64,000 bases of DNA from Halobaculum marinum (GCF_029338555.1 NZ_CP119991.1:248001-312000), one strand, 5' to 3'; counted from the first letter of the stretch, positions 54,272 to 63,567 are shown. Numbers and translations: made by a program. The notes: generated by a model from the letters alone, not told the origin.

Positions 54272-55066
54272 GCCGAGAGGTACCTCCGGAGGCGTTCGCC
54301 GTCGGCGCTCACGTCGGCGGTGTCGCCCTCGTCGACGACCCGTCCGTGGTCGAGGACGTAGAAGCGGTCGGCAACGTCGAGCGCCAGCGGCAGGTTCTGT
54401 TCGACGAGCAGCATCGTCGTGTCGGTGGCGGCCTCCGTCAGCGCCTCCGCGACGGCCTCGACGATGAGCGGCGCGAGCCCTCACAGGTTCGTCCACCAGC
54501 AGGAGGTCGTTGTCGCCGACGAGGCCGCGAGCGATCGCGAGCATCTGCTGTTGGCCGCCGGAGAGGTCCCCGGCCTTCGCCTCGCGGCGCTCTCGCAGGT
54601 CGGGGAACGTCTCGAACGCCAGGTCGAGGCCGGCGCTCGTGTCGTCGGCGTCGGGCACCGCGACGCGCACGTTCTCCTCGACAGTCAACTGCCCGAACAT
54701 CCGCCGGTCTTCGGGGATCCAGCCGACGCCGCGGGCGGCGACCTCGTGGGTTCCCATCCCGACGAGTTCCTCGCCGCGATACTGGATCGACCCCTCGCGC
54801 GGCGGCGTCAACTGCAACACCGACCGCAGCGTCGTCGTCTTCCCGACGCCATTGCGACCCATCAGCGCGACGACCTCACCCTCGTACACCTCCAGGTCGA
54901 CCCCTTCGAGCACGTGGCTGTCGCCGTAGTACGTCTGGACGCCCGTCAACGAGAGGAGCGGGTCGCCCCGGTCGTCGGTCGTCGTGTCGTCCGCGCGGTC
55001 CGTGTCGGCGCGGTCAGCGGCGGCGCGGTCAGCGGTGTCGGCCCCGTCGGTTGAGTCGGCGCTCAC
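54268..55066 (-). pseudogene. livF: Branched-chain amino-acid ABC transporter ATPase LivF, two frame breaks
   Basis: About 266 aa if repaired. An acidic N-terminal extension precedes Walker A GRNGVGKTT, signature LSGGQQQML and Walker B LLLVDEP. Directly after VDEP the frame fails: the expected CEGLAPLIVEAV appears only if one C is added to the CC and one G to the GGG of the coding strand (plus-strand positions about 54486-54487 and 54478-54480). The tail MLLVEQNLPLALDVADRFYV then reads cleanly to a stop overlapping livH. Two adjacent losses in homopolymers with intact gene junctions suggest base-calling errors. Confidence 0.85.
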
Positions 55067-55944
55067 GCCGCCTCACCTCCAGTGGCGTCACTGCCGTTCG
55101 CGTCGCGTCCAGTCGTCTCGCGGCTGTCCGCGTCCGTTCCAGCACTCCCCGGCTCGTACCCGCCGAGGTACGCCTTCTGGACGTCGGGGTCGTTGCGGAC
55201 GGCACTCGGTTCGTCGTCGGCGATGACGGCCCCCTGGTTGAGGACGACCACGCGGTCGGACACCTCCATCACGATGTCCATGTTGTGCTCGACCAGCAGC
55301 ACGGCGTGGTCGGTGGCGACGTCCTCTATGAGGTCGACCACGCGGTCGACGCTCTCGGAAGAGACGCCGGCGTTCGGTTCGTCGAGCAGCAGGACGTCCG
55401 GGTCGCCCGCGAGGGCGATGCCGACCTCCAGTTGGCGCTTCGCGCCGTGCGACAGCGCGTTAGCCGGTTGCTCGGCGCTGTCGGCGAGGTCGACCCGGTC
55501 GAGGATCGCGTACGCCTCGTCGATGTACCGGTCGAGTTGGCCGGCGTTTCGCCAGAAGTTCGTCCCTGCGCCGTCGGCCGCCTGCGCGGCGACGCGGACG
55601 TTCTCGAGCACGGTCGAGTTCTCGAACACGTTCGTCACCTGGTACGACCGGTGGACCCCCATGTCGGCGATCTCGTGCGGCGACGCGTCGGTGAGGTCGC
55701 GCCAGCCATCGGCATCGCTCGCGCCGGTCGACGGGTCAGCGTCGCCGCCGGCGTCGTCGCGTCGGAGTTCGACGGTCCCCTCGCTCGGGGTCAACACCCC
55801 CGTCAGGAGGTTGAAGAACGTCGTCTTCCCGGCGCCGTTCGGGCCGATGAGCGAGCACAGTTCGTCCTCGGCGAGGTCGAACGTCACGTCGTCGACGGCG
55901 GTGAGTCCGCCGAACCGCTTCGTCAGCCCCCTCGTTCGAAGCAT
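55063..55944 (-). CDS. livG: Branched-chain amino-acid ABC transporter ATPase LivG
   Basis: 293 aa. Walker A GPNGAGKTT (about residues 34-42), a LivG-type His loop (LLVEHNMDIVMEV) and Walker B LLLDEP. The signature motif reads LSHGAKRQLE, as in the LivG group. An acidic insertion (about 62-82) and an acidic tail are haloarchaeal additions. The stop overlaps livF by 4 nt. Works with LivF to power LivHM. Confidence 0.93.
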   Translation of the reverse strand: MLRTRGLTKRFGGLTAVDDVTFDLAEDELCSLIGPNGAGKTTFFNLLTGVLTPSEGTVELRRDDAGGDADPSTGASDADGWRDLTDASPHEIADMGVHRSYQVTNVFENSTVLENVRVAAQAADGAGTNFWRNAGQLDRYIDEAYAILDRVDLADSAEQPANALSHGAKRQLEVGIALAGDPDVLLLDEPNAGVSSESVDRVVDLIEDVATDHAVLLVEHNMDIVMEVSDRVVVLNQGAVIADDEPSAVRNDPDVQKAYLGGYEPGSAGTDADSRETTGRDANGSDATGGEAA

Positions 55945-55947
55945 CGC

Positions 55948-57378
55948 TTACAGCGAGCAGTTCATCCCGTCGGCGTCCGCCGGGATGGTGGTCTCGTCTG
56001 CGGAGATGCGGGCGACGGGGTCGCTCGGCTGGATCGGCGCGCCCCACGCGTCGCTCCACTCGTCGGCCGTCGGCACGACGTTCGCGACGGTCATCTCCGA
56101 GCGGGCCTGGTTGTTGTACTCCTGGAACGTGTACGCGTCCGTCCCCTTCGGGGTGTCCGCGACGGTCATCCCACGCAGTGCCGATGCGATGTCGGCGCCC
56201 TCCGTGGACCCGCTCTCCTCGACCGCCTGCACGATCGAGGAGGCCGCGGTGAACGTCCCCGAGGTGAACAGGTCCGGCACCTTGCCGTAGGCGTTCACGT
56301 ACCCGTCGACGAACGCGTTGTTGATCTCGTTGTCGTACTGGTTCCAGTGGTAGCGCGTGGTGAACGGCCCGACGCCGAGGCCGTCGAGTTTCTCCTGCGT
56401 GAGCGGCTCGCCGAGTTGGTTCTGGAGGAGGCCGCCGACGACGTTGTTGGTGATCTCGGTGGCGAAGCCGCCGAAGATGGTGAAGTCGTAGTCGCCGTTG
56501 AGGTACGACGTGAACAGCGCCGGCAGCGTCGCGACCGTGAAGCCGCCGACGATGCCCTCGGCACCCGCCTCGGCGGCGTTGTCGAGCAGGCCCTCCCACT
56601 CGGAGTACCCCTGCGGGACGAACCGCTTGCCCACGATGTCGACGCCCTCGGCTTCGAGCACCGCCTCGTAGTTGTTGACGACCGCGCGACCGAACGAGTA
56701 GTCGGCGCCGAACAGGTACACCGAGGACACGTCGGACTCCCGGGCGACGTAGCGGCCGCCGGAGCGCGCGTCCATCGCGGTGTTCTCAGAGGCGCGGAAC
56801 ACCAACTCGCTGCACGACTCAGACTCGGAGGTGACGGAGGCGGACGCCGCCGGCCCGATCATCAGCGGGACGCTGGCCTGCTGGGCCACCGTCTGGCTCA
56901 CGCGCGTCGCGGCGCCCGAGGAGGTGAGGCCGAACAGCATGTCGACGTCCTCGTCGGTGACGAGGTTCGTCGCGAGCGACTGCGCCGTGTCCGCTGAGAA
57001 CTGCGTGTCGCGGATCAACAGCTCGTAGTCGACGTCGCCGACCGTGACGGTCTGGGTCCCGGTCTCGGCGGCGAGTTGCGGCTCGCCGCCGGCCTTGTAC
57101 GCGAGTCCGGAGGAGAACCCCCACAGCGCCTGCTGGCCGTAGTACTGGAGGTCGCCCGAGACGGGCTGGAGCACGCCGATCTTTACGGTCCCCGACGCGC
57201 CACCCGAACTTCCTGCTGTCGTGCCTTCCATGTCGCTACTCTCTGTCGTCGTGTCGCCGCCGCCGTTGTTCTCCGTGTCGCTTCCGCTGCCGTCGCCGCC
57301 CGTACACCCGGCCAATCCCGCGATCCCCGAGGCGCCGAGCGCCGCCAGCGTTCGGCGTCGTGTGATACGCTTGCTCAT
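55948..57378 (-). CDS. livJ: Branched-chain amino-acid-binding lipoprotein
   Basis: 476 aa, periplasmic-binding-protein-like fold of the LivJ/LivK/urea-binding group. Tat signal (TRRRTLAALGASG) and lipobox LAGC, a 40-residue Gly/Ser/Asp linker, then VKIGVLQPVSGDLQYYGQQ, the usual start of the mature domain. Residues such as GPAASASVTS and FGADYSFGRA belong to the ligand cleft. A related amide (urea or short amides) cannot be excluded as ligand. First gene of the five-component transporter operon, 3 nt before livG. Confidence 0.9.
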   Translation of the reverse strand: MSKRITRRRTLAALGASGIAGLAGCTGGDGSGSDTENNGGGDTTTESSDMEGTTAGSSGGASGTVKIGVLQPVSGDLQYYGQQALWGFSSGLAYKAGGEPQLAAETGTQTVTVGDVDYELLIRDTQFSADTAQSLATNLVTDEDVDMLFGLTSSGAATRVSQTVAQQASVPLMIGPAASASVTSESESCSELVFRASENTAMDARSGGRYVARESDVSSVYLFGADYSFGRAVVNNYEAVLEAEGVDIVGKRFVPQGYSEWEGLLDNAAEAGAEGIVGGFTVATLPALFTSYLNGDYDFTIFGGFATEITNNVVGGLLQNQLGEPLTQEKLDGLGVGPFTTRYHWNQYDNEINNAFVDGYVNAYGKVPDLFTSGTFTAASSIVQAVEESGSTEGADIASALRGMTVADTPKGTDAYTFQEYNNQARSEMTVANVVPTADEWSDAWGAPIQPSDPVARISADETTIPADADGMNCSL

Positions 57379-57466
57379 ACAGAGCGATACTGCCACGTAT
57401 CCGGCAAGAACTGCGTGGTTAACATGTGAACGCGCGGCGCGAACGCCGAGCGCTCACGGTCGCCGA

Positions 57467-59089
57467 CTACACAGATTCCGTGCGCTGGCCCTCCGTGAGG
57501 TAGTCGCGAGCGGCTTCTCTGATGACGGCTTCGGGGCCTTCGACACACTCGCGTCGGAGGTCGGGGTACTGTCCCTCGAGTTGGCGGGCGACGTAGCCGT
57601 CGAGTTCCGCCACCTCGGCGACCGGCATCCCCTTGAGGTGCTCCGAGAGGAGGCTGGCCACGGCGCGGCTGACCGCACAGCTCCGGCTCTCGAAGGCGAT
57701 GTCGTCGATGCGGTCGTCGGTGATCGTGACGTGGAACTCGCCGTCGTCGCCGCAAGTGGTCTCCTCGGAGGACTTCACGAACGTCGGGTCGGTGAGGCCG
57801 CCCTGGTTCCGGTGGTCGTAGTAGTGTTCGCTGACGAGGTCGTGGTAGCGGTCGGAGGTCAGATAGTCGTCGAGGTCGTCGCGAGCGGTGTCCACGACTT
57901 CGAGGAGGCGGTCGACGTCGGCGCGGGTGTTGTAGACGTAGAACGACGCACGGGCCGACCCGGGGATGTCCAGGCGGTCGTGCAGCGGTTGGGTGCAGTG
58001 GTCGCCGGCGCGGATGGCGATTCCCCGGTCGTTGAGGAGGCTGGAGAGGTCGTGCCCGTGGACGCCCTCGACGTTGAACGAGACGAGCCCGGTGCGCTCC
58101 TCGCCGATGTCCGGGCCGTACGTCCGGACGAACTCCCGGTCGGCGAGTTCCCGCAGGAGGTACTGGGCGAGGTCGTCCTCGTGGTCGCGGACGGCCTCCA
58201 TGCCAAGGTCGTCGAGGTAGTCGACGGCGGCGCCGAGCGCGATCCCCTCGGCGATGGGCGGGGTGCCTGCCTCGAACTTCCACGGGAGTTCGTTCCACGT
58301 GGAGTCGGTGAGGGTGACGTTGCGGATCATCTCCCCGCCGAACAGGAACGGGTCGAGGTCCTCCAGAATCTCGCGCTTCCCGTACAGGCCGCCGATCCCG
58401 GTGGGGCCGGCGAGTTTGTGGCCGCTGAACGCGAAGAAGTCCGCGTCCATCGCCCCGACGTCGACGGGGCGCGTCGGGGCGGACTGAGCGCCGTCGACGA
58501 CCGCGTACGCGTCGTGGTCGTGCGCGAGGTCGACGAGGTCCGCGACGGGGTTGACCGTGCCGAGCACGTTCGACACGTGCGGTGCACACACGACCGCAGT
58601 GTCGTCGGTGATGATCTCGGCGGCCGCGTCCATGTCGAGGTGGCCGTCGGTCGTGACGGGGATGTGCCGGACCGTCGCGCCCGTCCGCTTTGCGATCTGC
58701 TGCCACGTCACGAGCGACGCGTGGTGGTCCATCTCCGTCGCGACAATCTCGTCGTCAGCGTCCAGGTGCTGGCTGACCCCGTACGCGACGAGGTTGATGC
58801 TCTCGGTCGTGTTCTTCGTGAACACCATCTCCTCGCGGCCGTCGGCGCCGACGAACTCGGCGACGCGGTCGTGCGCCTGCTCGTAGGCGACCGAGGCCTC
58901 GTGGCTGAGTTCGTGGATGCCGCGGTGGATGTTCGAGTTGTAGTCGGCGTAGAACTCCTCGAAGACGTCGTACACCTGTTTGGGCGTATGCGTGGTGGCG
59001 GCGTTGTCGAGGTACGTGAGCGGGTGGCCGTTCACCCGGCGTTCGAGAATGGGGAAGTCGTCGCGAATCGCCGCGGCGTCGAAGGGCAT
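57467..59089 (-). CDS. sufS: SufS cysteine desulfurase fused to a SufU/IscU-like scaffold domain
   Basis: 540 aa. Residues 1-410 are a group II cysteine desulfurase: PLP lysine Lys225 (FSGHKLAGP) and catalytic Cys365 (RAGDHCTQP). Residues 412-540 are an IscU/SufU-like domain: YYDHRNQGGL at its start, then Cys446-Gly-Asp448, Cys471 and Cys515, the three scaffold cysteines. Cys471-Cys515 spacing is short, as in IscU, without the SufU insertion; no IscU-type His precedes Cys515. The fusion should pass sulfur within one chain for Fe-S or tRNA-thiolation use. ATG 59089 fits a TATA box at 59111-59119 as a leaderless start; ATG 59101 is an alternative. Confidence 0.93.
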   Translation of the reverse strand: MPFDAAAIRDDFPILERRVNGHPLTYLDNAATTHTPKQVYDVFEEFYADYNSNIHRGIHELSHEASVAYEQAHDRVAEFVGADGREEMVFTKNTTESINLVAYGVSQHLDADDEIVATEMDHHASLVTWQQIAKRTGATVRHIPVTTDGHLDMDAAAEIITDDTAVVCAPHVSNVLGTVNPVADLVDLAHDHDAYAVVDGAQSAPTRPVDVGAMDADFFAFSGHKLAGPTGIGGLYGKREILEDLDPFLFGGEMIRNVTLTDSTWNELPWKFEAGTPPIAEGIALGAAVDYLDDLGMEAVRDHEDDLAQYLLRELADREFVRTYGPDIGEERTGLVSFNVEGVHGHDLSSLLNDRGIAIRAGDHCTQPLHDRLDIPGSARASFYVYNTRADVDRLLEVVDTARDDLDDYLTSDRYHDLVSEHYYDHRNQGGLTDPTFVKSSEETTCGDDGEFHVTITDDRIDDIAFESRSCAVSRAVASLLSEHLKGMPVAEVAELDGYVARQLEGQYPDLRRECVEGPEAVIREAARDYLTEGQRTESV

Positions 59090-59110
59090 ATCTCCGTCCA
59101 TACAGCACCT

Positions 59111-59119
59111 CCATATAAG
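59111..59119 (-). promoter_or_regulatory. TATA box between sufS and the amidotransferase gene
   Basis: CTTATATGG on the minus strand, 22-30 nt before ATG 59089. On the plus strand it is only about 15 nt before the GTG at 59130, so it mainly serves sufS. Confidence 0.5.
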
Positions 59120-59129
59120 TGATGCGTCC

Positions 59130-59774
59130 GTGATTCTGGTACTCGACAACGCGGTCGACGGCGGCTACATGGCCGGCGAGATCGTGCACTTCCTCCCCGA
59201 CGCCCGCGCGTACAACTACCCGAACGAGGACGGCGACCCGAGTCTCGACGGCGTCGACGGCGTCGTCATCGGCGGCAGCGAGGTCGGCGTGTACGACGAA
59301 CCGGACCAGCCGTGGATCACCGAGCAGAAGCGCTTCGTGCGCCGCCTCGTCGAGGAGGGCGTCCCTACGCTCGGCATCTGCTTCGGCCACCAGATCCTCA
59401 ACGCCGCGCTCGGCGGGGAGGTCGTCGACAGCGGGGTCACTCGCCTCCACCTCCACGACGCAGAGTTCGACGACGACCCCCTGTTCGAGGGGGTCGAACC
59501 GACCGTGCCCGTGCTCCACTCCGACGTGGTGACCGAACTCGGCGAGGGGATGGAGGTGATCGCGCGTGCGGACTACTACGAGTACTTCGCCACCCGGCAC
59601 CGCGAGAGCCCAGTGTGGTCCGTCCAGTACCACCCAGAGTTCACGCCGCGGATCGTCGACGAGTACGACGGCTGGGAGGAGCGTGATCGGTCCTTCGAGG
59701 ACTCCACCGCGACCCGAACGCTCGCCAACTTCGCGACCCTCGTAGAGTCGATCGGGAGCGACGCCGGCGACTGA
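59130..59774 (+). CDS. Class I glutamine amidotransferase
   Basis: 214 aa. Nucleophile Cys84 in GICFGHQIL and the His168/Glu170 pair in YHPEFT complete the GATase-1 triad, which releases ammonia from glutamine. It resembles GuaA/TrpG glutaminase subunits and haloarchaeal stand-alone amidotransferases, but the N-terminus (MILVLDNAVDGG) differs from archaeal GuaAa, so I do not name an acceptor. Start GTG 59130 yields the normal first strand. Divergent from sufS with 40 nt between starts. Confidence 0.88.
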   Translation: MILVLDNAVDGGYMAGEIVHFLPDARAYNYPNEDGDPSLDGVDGVVIGGSEVGVYDEPDQPWITEQKRFVRRLVEEGVPTLGICFGHQILNAALGGEVVDSGVTRLHLHDAEFDDDPLFEGVEPTVPVLHSDVVTELGEGMEVIARADYYEYFATRHRESPVWSVQYHPEFTPRIVDEYDGWEERDRSFEDSTATRTLANFATLVESIGSDAGD

Positions 59775-59834
59775 CAACGCCACCGCCAGCGCCACCGCTG
59801 CCACGAGCGTCGCTACCGCCGACCGCCACCTACC

Positions 59835-60539
59835 CTACTCCTCTAACTCGCTCATCGCGTCGACGACGCGTTCGAGCATCTTCCGCTGGCCGCGCCGGAG
59901 GTTCTTCGACACCGCCGGCTTCGACACGTCGAACCGCTCGGCGAGCGTGCCGAGCGTGGCCGACCGCGGACTCTCGAAGTACCCCTCTGATGCGGCTGTC
60001 TCCAGCGTCTCCCGCTCGACCGCCGAGAGGTCCTTGCACCCCTCGATGAGCGTCATCGCCGCGCCCGCGTTCTGGATGAACCCCTGCAACTCCGGCAGGT
60101 CGGGTTCGTCGCGCTCGAGCACCTGGTACTCGTTGTCGCGGTCGAGCCGCGACAGCGTGCCGTCGGCCTCGCCGCGGTCGTCGAAGCCGACGTGCCACAG
60201 CTCCGAGCCGTCGGCGATGTAGAACGGGCCGGTGATGTAGCCGCCGCCGTCGCGGATCGTCGACATCGCGGCCGTCTCGTCGATCACCGTCCGGACGTGG
60301 GCGACGCCGCCCGTCTTCGAGAGGAGTCGGTACTCCCGAAGCCCCTCGTGCTCCCGCAACTCCGAGAGGCCCTGGCCGAGCGCCTCCCGGTCGTCACCCT
60401 CGACGACCATCCGCGTCTCCAGCGTGTCCGACGCCGTGTCGAACTCCCAGTGGACGGCCGAGAACGCGAGGTCGTGCTCCTCGGTCGCGTGGATGAACGG
60501 ACAGTCGTACTGCTCCATGTCCAGGGTGACGTCGATCAT
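59835..60539 (-). CDS. HTH_10 (Bat-type) DNA-binding regulator
   Basis: 234 aa. The N-terminal 150 residues are the bacterioopsin-activator-like sensing region without PAS or GAF; the C-terminus is the HTH_10 domain (LSAVERETLETAASEGYFE, then LAERFDVSKPAVSKNLRRGQ). Such proteins control metabolic or retinal genes in haloarchaea. Start ATG 60539, with GTAGATAATC about 25 nt upstream. It precedes no gene on its strand; targets may include the adjacent acyl-CoA-synthetase operon, which is inference. Confidence 0.88.
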   Translation of the reverse strand: MIDVTLDMEQYDCPFIHATEEHDLAFSAVHWEFDTASDTLETRMVVEGDDREALGQGLSELREHEGLREYRLLSKTGGVAHVRTVIDETAAMSTIRDGGGYITGPFYIADGSELWHVGFDDRGEADGTLSRLDRDNEYQVLERDEPDLPELQGFIQNAGAAMTLIEGCKDLSAVERETLETAASEGYFESPRSATLGTLAERFDVSKPAVSKNLRRGQRKMLERVVDAMSELEE

Positions 60540-60602
60540 GGTGCCCACTCGTCACCAGATATTGGCGATTATCTACATAATTGTTTGTGTAGGCGCCGCC
60601 GG

Positions 60603-62276
60603 TCACTCGTCGTCGCCGAACCGCTCGCGGATCGCCTCGCGGTCGATCTTCGACGGCCCAGAGTACGGCACGCTGTCGACGAACGCCAGGTGTCTCGGGT
60701 GTTTGAACCGCGCCAGCTTCCCGTCGAGGAACGTCTCCAAGTCGGAGAGGGTGAGCGACGTGTCGCCCTCGACGACCGCCTTGCCGACGGTGCCCCACGT
60801 GTCGTCGGCGACGCCGATCACCACCGCCTCGCGGATCCCCGGGTGGTCGGTGAGCACGTCCTCGACCTCGGCGGGGAAGACGTTCTCGCCGCCGCTGACG
60901 TACATGTTCTTCTTGCGCCCTTCGATGTGGTAGTAGCCGTCGGCGTCGACACGCGCGAGGTCGCCAGTCGACACCCACCCGTCGCCGAAGGTGGCCGTCG
61001 TCTCCTCGGGCGCGTTCCAGTAACCGTCCGCGGCCGCGGGACTCGACAGTTCGAGTTCGCCCACGGTGCCGGCGTCCACGGGGTGGCCGTCGGCGTCGAC
61101 GACGCGGGCGGTGACGTGGGGCGCCGGCACGCCGACGGCGTCGGCCTTCTCTCGGGGCCAGTCGTCGGGCATGGCGAAGTTGTTCGGCCCGCACTCGGTG
61201 AGGCCGTACCCCTGCGACAGGTCGACGCCGCGGTCCCACCACGCTTCGAGCACGGAGCGGCGACACGGCCCCCCGCCCGACTTCGCGAACCGGAGCGTCG
61301 ACAGGTCGGTCGCCGCCCAGTCGTCGTGGTCGCGCATCATCCGGAGCACCGCCGGGACGGCGACGAGCACCGTCGCGTCGCGCTCGTCGACGATCCCCAA
61401 CACCTGCCCGGGGTCGAACTCCCGTGCGATCACGACGGTCCCACCCATGTGGAACAGCGGCACCGTCAGGACGTTCCACCCGCCCGTGTGGAACATCGGG
61501 AACGGCATCGGCGTCAGGTCGTCCGCGCGGAGCCCCCACGCCGCGATCGTCGTCATCGAGTTCCAGTAGATTGCTCGGTGAGAGATCACGGTCTGTTTCG
61601 GCGTCCCCGTCGAGCCGCCGGTGTGTAGGAACAGGTGTGAGTCAGAGGGCGACACGACTGGCCGATCCACCCGGTCGACCGACTCCTCGCGGCGGACGGT
61701 CGCGAACGACTCCCCGCCGAGCGCCGCGGTCGTGTCCCCGACCGCGTCGGCGTCGTCGCCGACGACGAGCAGCGTCGGGTCGAGGTCGGTGGGGTCGCCA
61801 GTCGCGTTATTCGCGTCGGTGGCGTTGTTCGCGTCAGTCGCATCCGTCGCAACTGCCGCGTCACTGGTCGCTTCACCGAGTGCGGCCGTCAGCAGGTCGG
61901 CGCTTTCGGCTTCGACGACCACCGCCGTCGGGTCCGAGTCGGCGAGGAGCGTCCCCAGTTCGGGCGGCGCGAGGCGGTGCGACAGCGGCGCGAGCACGGC
62001 ACCGAGCTTCCCGGTCGCGAAGAACAGATCGACGAGCGCCGGTCGGTTCCGCGAGAGCGTCACGACCCGGTCGCCACGGCCCACACCGCGGGCCGCGAGG
62101 GCGCTCGCCGTCCGCTCGGCGCGCTCATCGAGGTCCGCGTACGTGTACTCGACACCCGTCGTCGCGTCGATCAGTCCGACACGGTCGGGTGAGAGCCGCG
62201 CGCGTCGGCCCGACCAGTCGCCCACCCAGTGGGTCCCAGGTGGGATGCCGGTCGTCGCGGTCGCCCGTTCAGACAT
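60603..62276 (-). CDS. AMP-forming acyl-CoA synthetase/ligase-like enzyme
   Basis: 557 aa, ANL superfamily. ATP/AMP-binding LHTGGSTGTPKQ (about residues 220-231), QGYGLTECGP, WVSTGDLARVDADGY and the C-terminal catalytic lysine region PYSGPSKIDRE. Activates an organic acid to an acyl-adenylate and then acyl-CoA. An Asp/Ala/Asn/Thr-rich insertion (about 145-165) comes from an 18-bp tandem duplication. The start ATG 62276 overlaps the end of the hydrolase gene by 8 nt, so the two are one operon. Substrate unknown. Confidence 0.92.
   Translation of the reverse strand: MSERATATTGIPPGTHWVGDWSGRRARLSPDRVGLIDATTGVEYTYADLDERAERTASALAARGVGRGDRVVTLSRNRPALVDLFFATGKLGAVLAPLSHRLAPPELGTLLADSDPTAVVVEAESADLLTAALGEATSDAAVATDATDANNATDANNATGDPTDLDPTLLVVGDDADAVGDTTAALGGESFATVRREESVDRVDRPVVSPSDSHLFLHTGGSTGTPKQTVISHRAIYWNSMTTIAAWGLRADDLTPMPFPMFHTGGWNVLTVPLFHMGGTVVIAREFDPGQVLGIVDERDATVLVAVPAVLRMMRDHDDWAATDLSTLRFAKSGGGPCRRSVLEAWWDRGVDLSQGYGLTECGPNNFAMPDDWPREKADAVGVPAPHVTARVVDADGHPVDAGTVGELELSSPAAADGYWNAPEETTATFGDGWVSTGDLARVDADGYYHIEGRKKNMYVSGGENVFPAEVEDVLTDHPGIREAVVIGVADDTWGTVGKAVVEGDTSLTLSDLETFLDGKLARFKHPRHLAFVDSVPYSGPSKIDREAIRERFGDDE
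61804..61839. repeat. 18-bp tandem duplication in the acyl-CoA synthetase gene
   Basis: Two 18-bp copies (GCGTTATTCGCGTCGGTG and GCGTTGTTCGCGTCAGTC, 3 differences) coding for a repeated ATDANN-type hexapeptide. Lies in a variable surface loop; length variation between strains is expected. Confidence 0.6.
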
Positions 62277-63105
62277 CAGCGAGGAACTCCGCGAGCATGC
62301 TGTTGACACGAGCCGCCTCCTCGATGAAGAACAGGTGCGAGCCGTCCTCGACGAACGTCTCGCGAGCGTTGGGGATCCGCTCGGCGAGCAGTCGACCGTT
62401 CTCGACCGGGAGCACCCGGTCGCCCGTCCCGTGGGCGACGAGCGTCGGAATGGCGATGTCGTCGAGTTCCTCGCTGGCGTCGAACGCCTGGACGGCGGCG
62501 GCCTGCCACTCGCGCGCGCTCGGCGAGGCGTCGGAGTCGAGTCGTTCGTCGACGATGTCCTCGATCAGTTCGGGGTTGGCCTCGGCGAATCCGTCGCTGA
62601 GTGCCGGGGCCATCTTGTACCGGATCGCCTCGCGTTCGTCGGCGTCGTCGGGGACCGAGAACATCCGAGCGAGCGTCTCGTCGGGCGTCGCGACCGCGTC
62701 TGGCCCGCCCGGTGAGGTACACAGCAGCGTGAGCGACGTCGCGCGGTCGTACTCGAGGACGTATCGTTGAGCGACCATCCCGCCCATCGACGCGCCAACG
62801 ACGTGGGCAGCGTCGACGCCGACGGTCGCGAGGACGGCCTCCAAGTCCCCAGCCATCGCGTCGATCGTGTACGGTCCCTCCGGCGTCGCCGACGATCCCG
62901 TCCCCCGGTTGTCCCACAGGACGACGTGGTAGTCGTCGCCCAGGGCGTCGGCCTGTCGGTCCCACATCCACCGACCGTAGCCGAGTCCCTCACAGAGGAC
63001 GACCGTCTCCGCTTCGGTCGCGTCGCGACCGCGCTGTTCGTACGCGATCGCGACGCCGTCGTGATCCGCGGTTGGCACGTGGATCGGGTGGCTACGGGGC
63101 ACCAT
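62269..63105 (-). CDS. Alpha/beta hydrolase
   Basis: 278 aa, alpha/beta-hydrolase fold. Triad: Ser106 in GASMGG, Asp229 in GTGDRV and His257 in DGSHLF; oxyanion region around CEGLGYGRW, and DNRGTGSS before the nucleophile. Resembles 3-oxoadipate enol-lactonase and related esterases. Being coupled to the acyl-CoA synthetase, it probably acts in the same catabolic route, for example opening a lactone or hydrolysing an ester before activation. Divergent from the MaoC-like gene. Confidence 0.88.
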   Translation of the reverse strand: MVPRSHPIHVPTADHDGVAIAYEQRGRDATEAETVVLCEGLGYGRWMWDRQADALGDDYHVVLWDNRGTGSSATPEGPYTIDAMAGDLEAVLATVGVDAAHVVGASMGGMVAQRYVLEYDRATSLTLLCTSPGGPDAVATPDETLARMFSVPDDADEREAIRYKMAPALSDGFAEANPELIEDIVDERLDSDASPSAREWQAAAVQAFDASEELDDIAIPTLVAHGTGDRVLPVENGRLLAERIPNARETFVEDGSHLFFIEEAARVNSMLAEFLADV

Positions 63106-63166
63106 TAACCGGGCGTTTCACATGTTAACCCCCGACGCTTTCGCCCCGGTGGTCCCAGCGGGACAC

Positions 63167-63567
63167 ATGCCAGTCGCGACCGTCGGTGAGACTGCCGATG
63201 CGACGATCGAGGTGACGACAGAAGCGATCGACACGTACGCGAGCGTCACCGGGGACACCAATCCGATCCACCTCGACGACGAGTACGCCGCCGAGACGAT
63301 GTTCGGCGGGCGGATCGCACATGGGATGCTCGGTGCCGGCGTGATCAGCGCCGCACTGGCGTCGCTCCCGGGGACGTGATCTATCTCTCGCAGGACTGCT
63401 CGTTCGAAGCACCCGTCCGTCCCGGAGACACGCTCAACGCATCCGTCGAGGTGCTGGAGGAACTCGGCGGCGACAGACTCCGCGTGGAGACAGTCGCTCG
63501 TGTGGACGGAGAACTCGTCATCGACGGTGAAGCCGTCGTGCTCTCGGTCCCACACGACGACGAGTAA
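63167..63567 (+). pseudogene. MaoC-like (R)-hydratase, one frame break
   Basis: About 133 aa if repaired. The first frame gives a hot-dog-fold hydratase with the active-site block DTNPIHLDDEYA and FGGRIAHGML; the frame ends at 63379 right after SLPGT. The second half (IYLSQDCSFEAPVRPGD onward) continues one frame back to 63567. Adding one G to the GGGG at 63371-63374 gives LPGDVIYLSQ and an intact protein. ATG 63167 matches the usual MaoC start; ATG 63122 is an alternative. Predicted to hydrate enoyl-CoA, fitting the neighbouring acyl-CoA synthetase. Confidence 0.82.

Noticed and set aside
53225-55066. Apparent 613-aa LivF-LivH fusion
   Set aside because: Produced by two frame breaks in livF that bring its wrong-frame end in line with livH; the repaired livF ends in its own stop overlapping livH.
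54346-56997. 883-codon plus-strand open frame over livF-livG-livJ
   Set aside because: Shadow of the minus-strand transporter genes; Arg-rich, no domain.
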